64,000 nucleotides of DNA from Mucilaginibacter segetis (GCF_016522075.1 NZ_JAEHFW010000001.1:186001-250000); one strand, 5' to 3'. Shown: positions 9,005 to 18,285, counted from the stretch's first letter. Notes: generated from the letters alone by a model not told the origin. A program made the numbers and translations.

Positions 9005-10384
9005 ATGAAAGTAAATTTTAAAAGTTTATTACTGCTGGTAGCAGTTGTTTTAATAACTGAAAGTACATCAGCCCAAACCAAAGCAGGTTACACCAATTTG
9101 TTTGACGGTAAAACGCTTAACGGCTGGAAAAGACTTGCCGGAAAGGCAGAATACACCACCGCCAACGGGGTAATAACCGGTACGGCAGTACTTAATTCGG
9201 GGAATACATTTTTAGTTACCGAAAAGGAATACGGCGATTTTATATTGGAACTGGATGCTAAGACCGAAAGTGACCTTACTAACTCCGGCATACAGGTACG
9301 CAGCCATTATGATCCTGCCGGACATGCGGGTAAGGGTTTGGTGTACGGCCGCCAGTGCGAAATTGACCCCAGCGACCGTAAATGGACAGGTGGTATTTAT
9401 GATGAAGGCAGGCGCGATTGGTTGTATCCGTTGGAACTGAATGCTAAAGCAAAAAGCGCCTGGAAGAACGGCCGGTATAACCATATTAAAATTGAATGTA
9501 TAGGCAATACAACCAAAACCTGGATAAACGGAGTAGCTGCCGCTTTTGTAGTGGATACTATTGATAATAGCGGTTTTATTGGTTTACAGGTACATGGTAT
9601 TGACAAACCCGAACAAGCGGGTAAAAAGGTGTTTTTTAAAAATATACAGATAAAAACCACTAACCTTAAACCACAGCCTTTCCCCGGAAATATATATGTG
9701 GTGAATTTACAGCCTAACAGTCTTTCGGCTTATGAGAAACAGGACGGTTGGAAATTATTATTTGATGGTAAAACCTCCTCTGGCTGGCGAAGTGCTAATA
9801 CCATGAGTTTTCCTGAAAAAGGATGGGAAGTAAAGGACGGAATGATAAGCGTACTGGGTGCCAATGGCGGCGAAGCTGCTAACGGGGGCGATATAATTAC
9901 TACCGATGAATACAGCGCTTTTGACCTGTCGTTCGATTTTAAGATGTCGAGAGGTGCAAATAGCGGGGTGAAATATTTTGTAACCCTGTCTGAAAAAACA
10001 ACAGGCTCAGCCATTGGGCTGGAGTACCAGGTGCTGGATGATGCCGTACACCCTGATGCTAAACTTGGGCGTGATGGCGACCGTACGCTGGCCTCGTTAT
10101 ATGACCTGATACCTGCAGATAAACAAGCCCGGTTTGTGCATCCTATAGGCGCATGGAATACCGGCCGCATAGTGGTGTATCCTAATAACCATGTAGAGCA
10201 TTACCTCAATGGCATTAAGGTGCTGGAGTATGACCGAGGCTCGCCGGAGTACCGTAAACTGGTAGCCATCAGCAAATATAAAGTATGGAAAAGCTTTGGC
10301 GAAGCTAAAAAGGGACATATTCTTTTACAGGATCATGGCTTTGATGTAAGCTACCGTAATATTAAAATAAGACCGTTAAATTAA
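9005..10384 (+). CDS. secreted protein with two DUF1080 (3-keto-disaccharide hydrolase) domains
   Basis: 459 residues with a Sec signal peptide (cleavage after S-T-S-A). It contains two tandem concanavalin-like DUF1080 domains, each opening with the family hallmark: G-Y-T-N-L-F-D-G-K-T-L-N-G-W at about 29 and G-W-K-L-L-F-D-G-K-T-S-S-G-W at about 247. Both contain the N-S-G-(I/V) segment (T-N-S-G-I-Q-V-R-S and A-N-S-G-V-K-Y-F). DUF1080 members hydrolyse 3-keto-glycosides or related glycosidic bonds. It is co-directional with, and 19 bases after, the Gfo/Idh/MocA gene, so the two likely form an operon in which the oxidoreductase makes the 3-keto sugar and this protein cleaves it; which acts first is not known. 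Its stop codon lies inside the terminator stem. Confidence 0.9.
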   Translation: MKVNFKSLLLLVAVVLITESTSAQTKAGYTNLFDGKTLNGWKRLAGKAEYTTANGVITGTAVLNSGNTFLVTEKEYGDFILELDAKTESDLTNSGIQVRSHYDPAGHAGKGLVYGRQCEIDPSDRKWTGGIYDEGRRDWLYPLELNAKAKSAWKNGRYNHIKIECIGNTTKTWINGVAAAFVVDTIDNSGFIGLQVHGIDKPEQAGKKVFFKNIQIKTTNLKPQPFPGNIYVVNLQPNSLSAYEKQDGWKLLFDGKTSSGWRSANTMSFPEKGWEVKDGMISVLGANGGEAANGGDIITTDEYSAFDLSFDFKMSRGANSGVKYFVTLSEKTTGSAIGLEYQVLDDAVHPDAKLGRDGDRTLASLYDLIPADKQARFVHPIGAWNTGRIVVYPNNHVEHYLNGIKVLEYDRGSPEYRKLVAISKYKVWKSFGEAKKGHILLQDHGFDVSYRNIKIRPLN

Positions 10385-10419
10385 ATAGGTCAGGGTTTAG
10401 CCCTGACCTATTTAATTTA
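10377..10419. terminator. bidirectional terminator, perfect 19-base stem
   Basis: Arms 10377-10395 and 10401-10419 are perfect complements over 19 bases around the loop TTTAG. The stem includes the stop codon of the DUF1080 gene and serves both that gene and the convergent lipoprotein gene (stop at 10439). Confidence 0.9.
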
Positions 10420-10438
10420 AGCTGATAAATTTTGTTGG

Positions 10439-11260
10439 TTACCACGATATAGTAGGGCCGCTGAAATCAAAATAAGTATTTGTATCAGTATAAACTCTTA
10501 TTGTAACGTTAGGTGTACCTCCGAAATGTTGTTGATATGTGCCCGAAAATACTGCCACAGGGTCTGCATTGGCATCGTAAACTTCTGTAATTATACCATC
10601 GTGTCCCGCAACATCGTATAAGGCATGAGTTACCGGATCTTCAATACGACCCAATATTGTAGGCATATCTCTAGGCGGAGTATAAGTGATATAATTAAAA
10701 TCAGCATCTCTTATTACTAAAGTTGATGCAACACCATGATCACGAACAACAACTCCCTTAAAAATGCCAACGGTACCATATGAAGGATTTATATAGTCGT
10801 CTATATATGGCATAGTATAGGTGGTATTTGTTGTTGGGTCTGTATCGTCGTTTATATAATGTGCCCATGCAGTATGAAAACTACTTAGGTCATCAAAATA
10901 ATTCATTGAAGAGGTTCCCTCAAGGTAACTGTAAGGTATCGAAACAAACGGACCGGAACCAATTCCGACAGAGTTAACCGCTTCTCCATCTACGTAAGAT
11001 CCGGAATGGAAGAAAACGTTTCCCAGATCAACATCTCCGAAACCAAAGTGCGCAACATACCGCCCGTTCTCTAAATAAACAATAGTAGATGGTCCGGGGT
11101 CAACATCGTTAATTCTTAAGTTACTAACATGGCTTGTGTCTGTTCCGGAACTTTCAATTGTTTTTTTTGCGGATGAATCAACTCTCCTTACGCTTTCTTT
11201 TTTACAGGCTGCAAATAAGATTAGTGCTAATCCTGTAATTAATGTAAACCTTTTTTTCAT
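10439..11260 (-). CDS. lipoprotein of unknown function
   Basis: 273 residues with a lipoprotein signal: M-K-K-R, a hydrophobic stretch and lipobox L-F-A-A-C, then K-K-E-S. Positive or polar residues directly after the Cys are common in Bacteroidota lipoproteins. The mature part is rich in Asp, Thr, Tyr and Gly, beta-strand-like, with no motif I recognise. No operon partner is seen. Codon use looks similar to its neighbours. Outer-membrane location is inferred only from the lipobox. Confidence 0.6.
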   Translation of the reverse strand: MKKRFTLITGLALILFAACKKESVRRVDSSAKKTIESSGTDTSHVSNLRINDVDPGPSTIVYLENGRYVAHFGFGDVDLGNVFFHSGSYVDGEAVNSVGIGSGPFVSIPYSYLEGTSSMNYFDDLSSFHTAWAHYINDDTDPTTNTTYTMPYIDDYINPSYGTVGIFKGVVVRDHGVASTLVIRDADFNYITYTPPRDMPTILGRIEDPVTHALYDVAGHDGIITEVYDANADPVAVFSGTYQQHFGGTPNVTIRVYTDTNTYFDFSGPTISW

Positions 11261-11705
11261 ATTAATTTGCTTTTTTAATTATTTAAAATGAATATAGGTT
11301 AATTTTTAACTAATAAAAAATTTTATTCGTCTTTTTGGGAAAATATTTCGATAAAATTTAGCAATTAAATGATAAGCCTGCTATCTTAAAACGGAACAGC
11401 GAAACATTTTACAAATCAATTGTTTTTGATTATTGATTATCAAAGGTTATTATGAGGCCGGATATTCGTTTCTATACCGCTACATTCGCCAGTTAGTGTT
11501 TTAAAAATTCCCATTAGATAACCCCGCTTAAAAAATGTATTGTCAACGTACACGTCACCGTTCGTTTACGGACGGTATATTTCGTTATTTATTAAGTAAA
11601 ATCCTATTTATCAGTATCTTATAAAAGTGGCACGTATATTATTAAAGAATATATAGCAAGCTTGCTTGCTATATAACCGCGCGTTATAATTATTTAATGC
11701 ATTAT
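11261..11705. other. intergenic region with two inverted repeats
   Basis: 445 AT-rich bases between the divergent lipoprotein and permease genes. No gene is seen. It contains a hairpin at 11557-11576 (8-base arms with one G-T pair, loop TTTA) and a perfect 11-base inverted repeat at 11650-11675, 31 bases before the permease start. These could be operator or leader structures. Confidence 0.5.
11650..11675. repeat. 11-base inverted repeat upstream of the permease pair
   Basis: Arms TATATAGCAAG (11650-11660) and its exact complement (11665-11675) flank CTTG. It lies just upstream of the ATG at 11706 and may be an operator or 5' leader hairpin. Confidence 0.5.
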
Positions 11706-14105
11706 ATGATAAAAAACTATTTAAAAACAGCATGGCGCAATATTGTTGCCAACAAACTTTTTACCTCGCTTAATATTGCCGGGCTCGCCATAGGCATGTG
11801 TGTTTGTATTACTTTGTTTGCCGGTATTGCTTATGAACTAAGTTTTGACCGGATGTATGCCAACTCCAAAGACATTTACCGGGTAAACATGCAAACCTCT
11901 GCCGATTATAATTACAAAGTATGGGCACAATTACCTAATTCGGTAGGCCCTGCGCTACAGCAAAATATTCCCCAGATAAAATCTGCAACCCGGCTGATAA
12001 AACATGATTTTGGTGCCAAAGTATCTTTAAAAACTGATGATAAGAACTTCACCGAAAAGGGATTGTATTTAGCAGATTCAACCGTATTTGCGATGTTCGA
12101 TTTTCGTTTTACAGAAGGAAATGCACGCACCGCATTTGCACAGCCTAAGTCAATTGTAATTTCCCAATCTGCAAAAGAAAGATTGTATGGCAAAGCACCC
12201 GCTTTTGGAAAGCTGATCTATGTAAATAACCGTGACACGTTGCATGTATCAGGCGTATATGCTGATCTGCCGGTTAACAGTACCATTGATTGCGACATGA
12301 TCTACAATATTATGGATACCTGGTATGGTCAGGATGTTTACTGGAGCAATGCGAGTTATGAAACGTATTGCCAGTTACAGCCTGACGCTAATGTTCAGCA
12401 AGTACAGCAACAGGCAACTGCACTTATTGACAAGTATGTAGACAAAGAGAATAAATTCTTTACCAAATTTATTTTTCAACCGCTGGATGCGATACACCTT
12501 TATTCCGCCGATATCAGGGAGGGTTATTCTTCCAGGATCGGAAATATCAGCACGGTGAACGCTTTAGCGTTTTTATCAGTTTTAGTGCTGATTATAGCCT
12601 GTATCAACTATATGAATTTGGCTACTGCACGTTCCCAAAAGCGTGCAAAAAGTGTTGGTGTAAATAAAGTATTAGGTGCTAACAGTCGTCATCTGCTTTT
12701 GCTCTTTTATACCGAAACGGCGTTATTATCGCTCATTGCCATTGTGGTGGGCTGCATACTTGCTTTTGCTGCAGGGCCGCTTTTTCAAACCGTTACCGGA
12801 ATTGAACTCAGTCCTTCCGCATTTTTTACCACACCCATCTTAATGGGTTTGTTGGCAACATGGCTTTTTGTGACCATTATAGCCGGGAGCTACCCTGCGT
12901 TTTCCATGTCAAGTATTTCACCACTTGTTTTAATGAACAAACTGAAATTGAAACATTCCGTTGCGGATCTCATCCGGCGATCGTTAGTGGTGTTTCAATT
13001 TTCTGCGTCAGTTATCCTTATTGTTGCCGTTATTGTCGTTTTACAACAGCTCAACTATATCAGCAATAAAGATTTAGGATATAATCCCAACGGCGTGGTG
13101 TCTGTTAATATTAAATCGGCACAAAACAAACAACAGGTCGCCGCATTTAAGAACGATCTGCGAAATATGCCCGATGTGGAAAGCTTTTCGGGCGTACAGT
13201 CTATCCCCGGTGATGGCGAGAGTGGCAAGAGTGTGAGAAAATCGCCGGCAGCTAAAGACAGAATGCCTGTAAAAACCTGTAATACCGATGGCTCCATTGT
13301 AAAGACCATGCAGCTTAAACTGCTGGCAGGACGCACATTACCCGCTGCAATTGCCGAAGGCGATACTACTTGTTATGTATTGTTAAACGAGGCGGTGGTA
13401 AAATACTTAGGCTTTCAATCGCCGCGAGATGCTGTGGGACAATTTATCTCCACGGAGATGTCCGACAGAACTGTTATCAGCGGAGTGGTAAGGGATTTTA
13501 ATTACCAATCATTAAAAAATGAAATAGGTGGTTATGTGTATTATGAAATGAATAAAAGGTCGGAACCGATAAGGACCTTGTTGGTGAGATACCATACCCA
13601 AAACACCTCCGGTTTTATGCGTAAGATGCAGAACGTATTTAAGGCCGATATGCCTAATTCGAGTTTTGATTATGAGTTTCTGGATAGCCATATCCAAAAC
13701 CTGTACACTGCCGAACAGCATACCGCAAGCACGGTAACAGTATTTTCGCTTTTAGCCATATTTGTGGCTTGCCTTGGCTTGTTTGGCCTGGCCGCTTTTA
13801 TAGCAGAACAGCGTACCAAGGAGATAGGTATAAGAAAGGTATTGGGAGCCAGTGTAACCGGGATTACCAGTTTATTAACCGGTGATTTTTTGAAACTGGT
13901 AATTATCTCTATCCTGATCGCCTCACCTATTGCCTGGTATATGCTGAATAAGTGGCTCATGGCATTTACCTACCGTATTCAGATCAGTGCATGGGCTTTT
14001 GTAATTGCAGGTTTTACTGCCATTGCGTTTGCATTGCTTACCGTTAGCTCGCATGCCATAAAAGCAGCGGTGGCTAACCCGGTAAAGAGTTTAAGAAGCG
14101 AATAG
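11706..14105 (+). CDS. FtsX/MacB-type ABC transporter permease
   Basis: 799 residues from the ATG at 11706 (MIKNYLKTAWRN), the usual start of this Bacteroidota family; the ATG nine bases earlier is less typical. One N-terminal membrane helix is followed by a large periplasmic MacB_PCD-like domain. Then come three helices (FtsX domain, with N-Y-M-N-L-A-T-A-R-S and R-A-K-x-V-G-V-x-K-V-L-G), a second periplasmic domain, and a final FtsX domain containing E-Q-R-T-K-E-I-G-I-R-K-V-L-G-A-S. This doubled architecture forms a full permease unit of the MacB superfamily, which transmits force to periplasmic substrates instead of moving them across the membrane. No ATPase gene is adjacent. It is followed 51 bases later by a close paralogue. 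Confidence 0.92.
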   Translation: MIKNYLKTAWRNIVANKLFTSLNIAGLAIGMCVCITLFAGIAYELSFDRMYANSKDIYRVNMQTSADYNYKVWAQLPNSVGPALQQNIPQIKSATRLIKHDFGAKVSLKTDDKNFTEKGLYLADSTVFAMFDFRFTEGNARTAFAQPKSIVISQSAKERLYGKAPAFGKLIYVNNRDTLHVSGVYADLPVNSTIDCDMIYNIMDTWYGQDVYWSNASYETYCQLQPDANVQQVQQQATALIDKYVDKENKFFTKFIFQPLDAIHLYSADIREGYSSRIGNISTVNALAFLSVLVLIIACINYMNLATARSQKRAKSVGVNKVLGANSRHLLLLFYTETALLSLIAIVVGCILAFAAGPLFQTVTGIELSPSAFFTTPILMGLLATWLFVTIIAGSYPAFSMSSISPLVLMNKLKLKHSVADLIRRSLVVFQFSASVILIVAVIVVLQQLNYISNKDLGYNPNGVVSVNIKSAQNKQQVAAFKNDLRNMPDVESFSGVQSIPGDGESGKSVRKSPAAKDRMPVKTCNTDGSIVKTMQLKLLAGRTLPAAIAEGDTTCYVLLNEAVVKYLGFQSPRDAVGQFISTEMSDRTVISGVVRDFNYQSLKNEIGGYVYYEMNKRSEPIRTLLVRYHTQNTSGFMRKMQNVFKADMPNSSFDYEFLDSHIQNLYTAEQHTASTVTVFSLLAIFVACLGLFGLAAFIAEQRTKEIGIRKVLGASVTGITSLLTGDFLKLVIISILIASPIAWYMLNKWLMAFTYRIQISAWAFVIAGFTAIAFALLTVSSHAIKAAVANPVKSLRSE

Positions 14106-14156
14106 ATTTTGGCAGATACTAATTAGCACAGAGTATAAAAATAAAATTCAGATAAA

Positions 14157-16586
14157 ATGATAAAGAGTTATTTAAAAACAGCGTGGCGTTTTTTGCTGAA
14201 GAACAAAACCTTCAGTTTTATAAACATAGTGGGGCTGGCAACAGGCACTTTGTGCTGCCTGTATATGCTTTTGTATGTGCAGGATCAGTACAGTTATGAT
14301 AAGCAGCATAAGGATGCCGCAGATATTTATCGGGTAAACACCGCCCTTGTACTTACGGGCGATGTTCACAAAATGTCTACCGCCTCACCACCGATAGCGC
14401 CTGCAATAAAGGCGGAGTTCCCTGAGGTTTTGCAGTATACCCGCGTCATCTCTACTGAACTGCTCGGCGCAAAAAGGCACCTGTTGCGCTACAAGGAAAA
14501 ATCGTTCTATGAGAAAGACGCCATGTACGTGGATTCCACATTCTTTGATATCCTTACCTATCATTTCGTAAAGGGTAACCCCGCAAGTGTGCTGGCCGAG
14601 CCTTACAGTATAGTGCTGTTAAAACCGGTAGCTGAGAAGCTGTTTGGCAACGAGGATCCCATTAATAAATTAATTGAGATCAATGACTCCTGGGGTAAAT
14701 ATGATTTCAAAGTAACAGGAGTAGTAGACGAAAGCCTGGGCAAATCATATATCAAGGCCAATATGTTTATTACCATGAATAGTGGGGGCATGGGTAGTTA
14801 CGTTCGCCAGGATAATACCTGGTCGGGTGATAATTTTACCACATCGTTTATAAAAGTTCGCCCCGGTACTGATGCGGCCGCTTTAGAGAAAAAGTTTCCA
14901 GCATTTTTAAATTCACATGGAGGCGATCAGTTCAAAAACATAGGTATGCAGAAAACGCTGTTATTACAGCATGTAACCAGTTTGCATACCACACCGGGTT
15001 ATGATGTAGAGTTCACTAAATCAGTTAATCCATCCTTCCTTTATATACTGATCATTATAGCTGTGCTGATACAGGTTATCGCCTGCATTAATTTCATGAA
15101 TTTATCTACCGCGCGTGCATCTAAACGTGCCAAGGAGGTTGGCGTGCGCAAGGTGATAGGTGCAGGCAAAGGCGATCTGATAAAGCAGTTTTTGGGCGAG
15201 TCCTTTTTGTTATCGTTCATCGGGGTAAGTGTGGCCCTGCCATTACTTCTATTGGCAATGCCTTATCTTAACCAACTTACCAATACGCAGATACAACTGG
15301 CCTTTTTTAGTGATTACCGGCTATGGGTAATGCTTTTTAGCCTTATGATAGTTACAGGTGTGGTTGCGGGCAGCTATCCGGCATTTTATTTGTCGGCATT
15401 CCAGGCTATAAAGGTTATTAAAGGTAATTTTACCAGCCAGGTATCTGCAGCTGGCATACGTCGCTCCCTGGTAGTTTTTCAGTTTGTTTTATCCGTAGTA
15501 CTTATCTCGGGTATTATTGTCATCTACAGTCAACTCAATTACATTAAAAATAAGGACCTCGGGTTTAGTACTGATCAAAAGCTGGTATTTAACTTTTATA
15601 CCGGGGACGCGCAAAGCAAGATGGATCCGTTTGCCAATGATCTGCGTCAGTTGGCCGAAGTGAAAAATGTTACTAAAGCGGATAATTACCTGAGTCAGTT
15701 TATCCTGCACGATCATGGTGTATATCCGGAAGGGGGCAATATGAGTGCCGCTATTGACGCGCAAAACATAGCCTGCGATAAATACTTCGTTAAGGCAAAT
15801 GGTATAAAAATTATCAGCGGCCGCGATTTTAATGACAGCGACTCCGGTAAGGTGCTGATAAACCAAACCCTGCTCAAAAGGCTGGGGTTAAATATGAACA
15901 ATGCCATAGGTGCCAGGCTTTACAGTCAATATGGCACCGATCCGGCGAGTTATGTAACCGTAGCCGGAGTAATGAAGGATTTTAACTATAACTCATTACA
16001 TAATGATGTAAGGCCATTTATGCTGGTGTATGGCCCTAACCATGATGATCTTACAGCAATGACAGTAGCTGTTAACAGTAAAAATTATAAGCAACTGTTA
16101 AGCAAAATGCAGGCGATATGGCAGAAGGACCTGCCCGGCGAGCCATTTGAATACACATTTATGGATGATGAGGTGCAGAAGCAATACCAAACAGAGATCA
16201 CTTTATCGCAGATCATTAATTCATTTACGCTTATCGCTATAATAATTTCATGCCTTGGCTTGTTTGGTTTGGCTGCCTTTAGCGCCGAGCAGCGAAATAA
16301 GGAAATAGGTATTCGTAAGGTTTTAGGAGCCAGTACAGGGGGTATTGTGCAGCTGTTGTCAAAAGATTTTTTGAAGCTGGTATTAATAGCCATTTTAATT
16401 GCTACACCAATTGCCTGGTGGGGCATGAGTAAATGGTTGCAGGATTTTGCCTATAAAATTACCATAAGCTGGTGGATGTTTGCGCTGGCCGGGGTATTAG
16501 CTATAATGATTGCACTGGTTACAGTGAGTAGCCAGGCTATAAAGGCCGCATTAACCAATCCTGTTAAGAGTTTAAAAGCGGAATAG
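14157..16586 (+). CDS. FtsX/MacB-type ABC transporter permease, paralogue of the preceding gene
   Basis: 809 residues with the same architecture as the gene before it: N-terminal helix in MIKSYLKTAWRF, MacB_PCD-like domain, FtsX domain with N-F-M-N-L-S-T-A-R-A and R-A-K-E-V-G-V-R-K-V-I-G-A, second periplasmic domain, and C-terminal FtsX domain with E-Q-R-N-K-E-I-G-I-R-K-V-L-G-A-S. Both proteins end in N-P-V-K-S-L-(R/K)-(S/A)-E. The pair probably arose by tandem duplication and may form a heterodimer, or two separate pumps, with a distant ATPase. It is ended by the strong hairpin at 16607-16643 shared with the convergent bacilliredoxin-like gene. Confidence 0.92.
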   Translation: MIKSYLKTAWRFLLKNKTFSFINIVGLATGTLCCLYMLLYVQDQYSYDKQHKDAADIYRVNTALVLTGDVHKMSTASPPIAPAIKAEFPEVLQYTRVISTELLGAKRHLLRYKEKSFYEKDAMYVDSTFFDILTYHFVKGNPASVLAEPYSIVLLKPVAEKLFGNEDPINKLIEINDSWGKYDFKVTGVVDESLGKSYIKANMFITMNSGGMGSYVRQDNTWSGDNFTTSFIKVRPGTDAAALEKKFPAFLNSHGGDQFKNIGMQKTLLLQHVTSLHTTPGYDVEFTKSVNPSFLYILIIIAVLIQVIACINFMNLSTARASKRAKEVGVRKVIGAGKGDLIKQFLGESFLLSFIGVSVALPLLLLAMPYLNQLTNTQIQLAFFSDYRLWVMLFSLMIVTGVVAGSYPAFYLSAFQAIKVIKGNFTSQVSAAGIRRSLVVFQFVLSVVLISGIIVIYSQLNYIKNKDLGFSTDQKLVFNFYTGDAQSKMDPFANDLRQLAEVKNVTKADNYLSQFILHDHGVYPEGGNMSAAIDAQNIACDKYFVKANGIKIISGRDFNDSDSGKVLINQTLLKRLGLNMNNAIGARLYSQYGTDPASYVTVAGVMKDFNYNSLHNDVRPFMLVYGPNHDDLTAMTVAVNSKNYKQLLSKMQAIWQKDLPGEPFEYTFMDDEVQKQYQTEITLSQIINSFTLIAIIISCLGLFGLAAFSAEQRNKEIGIRKVLGASTGGIVQLLSKDFLKLVLIAILIATPIAWWGMSKWLQDFAYKITISWWMFALAGVLAIMIALVTVSSQAIKAALTNPVKSLKAE

Positions 16587-16606
16587 TCATAGCAGGAATT
16601 AAATAT

Positions 16607-16643
16607 AAAAAAAGCTGAAAGGGTCATCCTTTCAGCTTTTTTT
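16607..16643. terminator. bidirectional terminator between permease and bacilliredoxin genes
   Basis: 16-base perfectly paired arms (16607-16622 and 16628-16643) with loop GTCAT. A and T runs at the stem base act as U tracts both ways. It lies between convergent stops at 16586 and 16665. Confidence 0.9.
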
Positions 16644-16664
16644 GCTTTTTAAGCCTCCGGCTAA

Positions 16665-17075
16665 TTAGCAATATTGTTCAAATGCGCCAATAAGGTTGTC
16701 GGCGATCATCTGTGCCGGGCGGCCTTCTATCTGGTGACGCTCTATAATGTGAACCAGTTTGCCATCTTTAAACAATGCCATTGATGGTGATGACGGCGGA
16801 TAAGGCAGCATTAAATTACGTGCAGCATCAACCGCTTCTTTTTCCATACCGGCAAAAACTGTAACCAGTTTATCCGGATGTTTTTCATTTTGTGAAGCGA
16901 TCTTCGCTGCCGGGCGCGCATTTGCTGCCGCGCAACCGCAAACGGAATTAACCATTACAAATACGGTGCCTTCGCTTTTTATAGCCTTCTGTACCGACTC
17001 CGCATCTTTCAATTCTTCAAAACCAACTTTGGTAAGGTCTTCCCTCATCGGGGCTACTAAATATTCAGGATACAT
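16665..17075 (-). CDS. BrxA/BrxB-family bacilliredoxin (YphP/YqiW type)
   Basis: 136 residues. The thioredoxin-like fold carries the family's C-G-C active site at 46-48 in V-N-S-V-C-G-C-A-A, followed by the conserved A-R-P-A and later P-P-S-S-P-S-M-A-L-F. The length matches the ~140-residue family. Bacilliredoxins remove bacillithiol from mixed disulfides on proteins after oxidative stress; whether this organism makes bacillithiol is not shown here. A terminal Cys at 136 is an extra feature. A TATTTTTG element lies upstream on the minus strand (17099-17106). It is transcribed alone and convergent with the permease pair. Confidence 0.88.
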   Translation of the reverse strand: MYPEYLVAPMREDLTKVGFEELKDAESVQKAIKSEGTVFVMVNSVCGCAAANARPAAKIASQNEKHPDKLVTVFAGMEKEAVDAARNLMLPYPPSSPSMALFKDGKLVHIIERHQIEGRPAQMIADNLIGAFEQYC

Positions 17076-17098
17076 ATCTTCTTTACTTTAATTATTTA

Positions 17099-17106
17099 CA
17101 AAAATA
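17099..17106 (-). promoter_or_regulatory. putative -7 promoter element (TATTTTTG) of the bacilliredoxin gene
   Basis: On the minus strand this matches the Bacteroidota -7 consensus TAnnTTTG and lies 24 bases before the ATG at 17075. No convincing -33 element is seen at the expected spacing. Confidence 0.4.
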
Positions 17107-17281
17107 TTAAATCATTCAATAAAATGTAAGATAAGGCAGAATATTACCAATATATTGACGTTAGGGTTATATTCAGATTAAAAAGTGATATAAAATATAA
17201 ATTTTTTATATTGCATCGTTGGTAACAACAACCCCCTTAATTAATTAAACTATAGAGAAATTTTAAGCCCAAAATCAGGTC

Positions 17282-18130
17282 ATGAACCTTTTTACACGTA
17301 ATAATGATGCCCGGCAACGGGTTGTACAGGTAAAAGCAAAACATTTTAATAATTTAAGATTAGGCATAGCCGCGGTACTGGTAATAGTAATGATACTGAT
17401 GTCAGTAATTATTCGTCTTAACAGCGAAGCTGTAAAAACGAGCCAGGAAAACAGCAGGCTGCAATCACAACTGGCACTTCTGCAAAGCCAGGTGAATAAA
17501 GAGTCAGAACAGTCTGACCTGCTAACCGCTCAAAAAATGGGCGAAAAGGAAAAAGCGGTTGGGTATATTGAAAGTATAGAATCAAAGCTAAAAAGAATAA
17601 ATACTTACCTGAGCAAGCGTGGCCTGCGCAGTATCACTTTTCAGAAAATAAGCTTAACTACTCCTAAAAGCGAATCGACCCTTTACGGAGAATTTGATAA
17701 ATATCTGGACAGGCTGGTTAACAATATCGCTTACATGCCAATGGGCTATCCTCGGTTAAGTTCATTTACTTCATTTTTTGGTTATCGTGGCAATCCGTTT
17801 GATTTTGGCGGCAAGGAGTTTCATCCGGGTATTGATTTTAAAGGCCACCGGGGCGATCCGGTAAAATGCACCGCAAGTGGCAGGGTGGTATTTGCAGGCC
17901 GCGCCGGGGGATATGGCAACTGTATACGTATTAAACATGCCAACAACCTGGAAACCGTGTACGGGCATCTTTCAAAAATTGGTGTAAAAGTAGGGCAGCG
18001 TGTTACCGTGGGTGATGTTATTGGTAAGGTAGGCTCAACCGGCCGCTCAACCGGTCCGCATCTGCATTACGAGATACGTAAGAACGGACGCCCGGTTAAC
18101 CCTAAACATTATCTGAGTTTGAATATGTAA
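17282..18130 (+). CDS. membrane-anchored M23 peptidase (LytM-type murein endopeptidase)
   Basis: 282 residues. A single membrane helix at about 27-46 is followed by a coiled coil (about 48-112; Q/L/K/E-rich), then the M23 domain from about 160. Zinc ligands are complete: H181 and D185 in F-H-P-G-I-D, and H262 in G-P-H-L-H. The helix plus coiled coil plus LytM layout matches periplasmic proteins that cut peptidoglycan cross-links or activate amidases during elongation or division. With all ligands present it is probably catalytic. It has its own hairpin terminator at 18155-18186. Confidence 0.9.
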   Translation: MNLFTRNNDARQRVVQVKAKHFNNLRLGIAAVLVIVMILMSVIIRLNSEAVKTSQENSRLQSQLALLQSQVNKESEQSDLLTAQKMGEKEKAVGYIESIESKLKRINTYLSKRGLRSITFQKISLTTPKSESTLYGEFDKYLDRLVNNIAYMPMGYPRLSSFTSFFGYRGNPFDFGGKEFHPGIDFKGHRGDPVKCTASGRVVFAGRAGGYGNCIRIKHANNLETVYGHLSKIGVKVGQRVTVGDVIGKVGSTGRSTGPHLHYEIRKNGRPVNPKHYLSLNM

Positions 18131-18154
18131 GTTTTTCTATCAGGCTAAAATATT

Positions 18155-18186
18155 AAAGAGCGATGGACTAATATCTATCGCTCTTT
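18155..18186 (+). terminator. terminator after the M23 peptidase
   Basis: Perfect 10-base arms AAAGAGCGAT (18155-18164) and complement (18177-18186), 24 bases after the stop, ending in CTCTTT. The short U tract makes it moderately convincing. Confidence 0.6.
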
Positions 18187-18261
18187 CTGTTTGAAGAAAA
18201 AATCAATCATCACAACTGCGTAATCAAATAACTCGTATTTCATTAAAATATTTATATTCAC

Positions 18262-18269
18262 TATTTTTG
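18262..18269 (+). promoter_or_regulatory. putative -7 element (TATTTTTG) of ahcY
   Basis: It matches the Bacteroidota -7 consensus TAnnTTTG and lies 16 bases before the ATG at 18286, implying a very short leader. No clear -33 element is seen. Confidence 0.45.
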
Positions 18270-18285
18270 TAAAAAAATCAATAAT

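Noticed and set aside
9730..10170. Antisense frame inside the DUF1080 gene
   Set aside because: Ser/Pro-rich shadow of a conserved domain with no start context.
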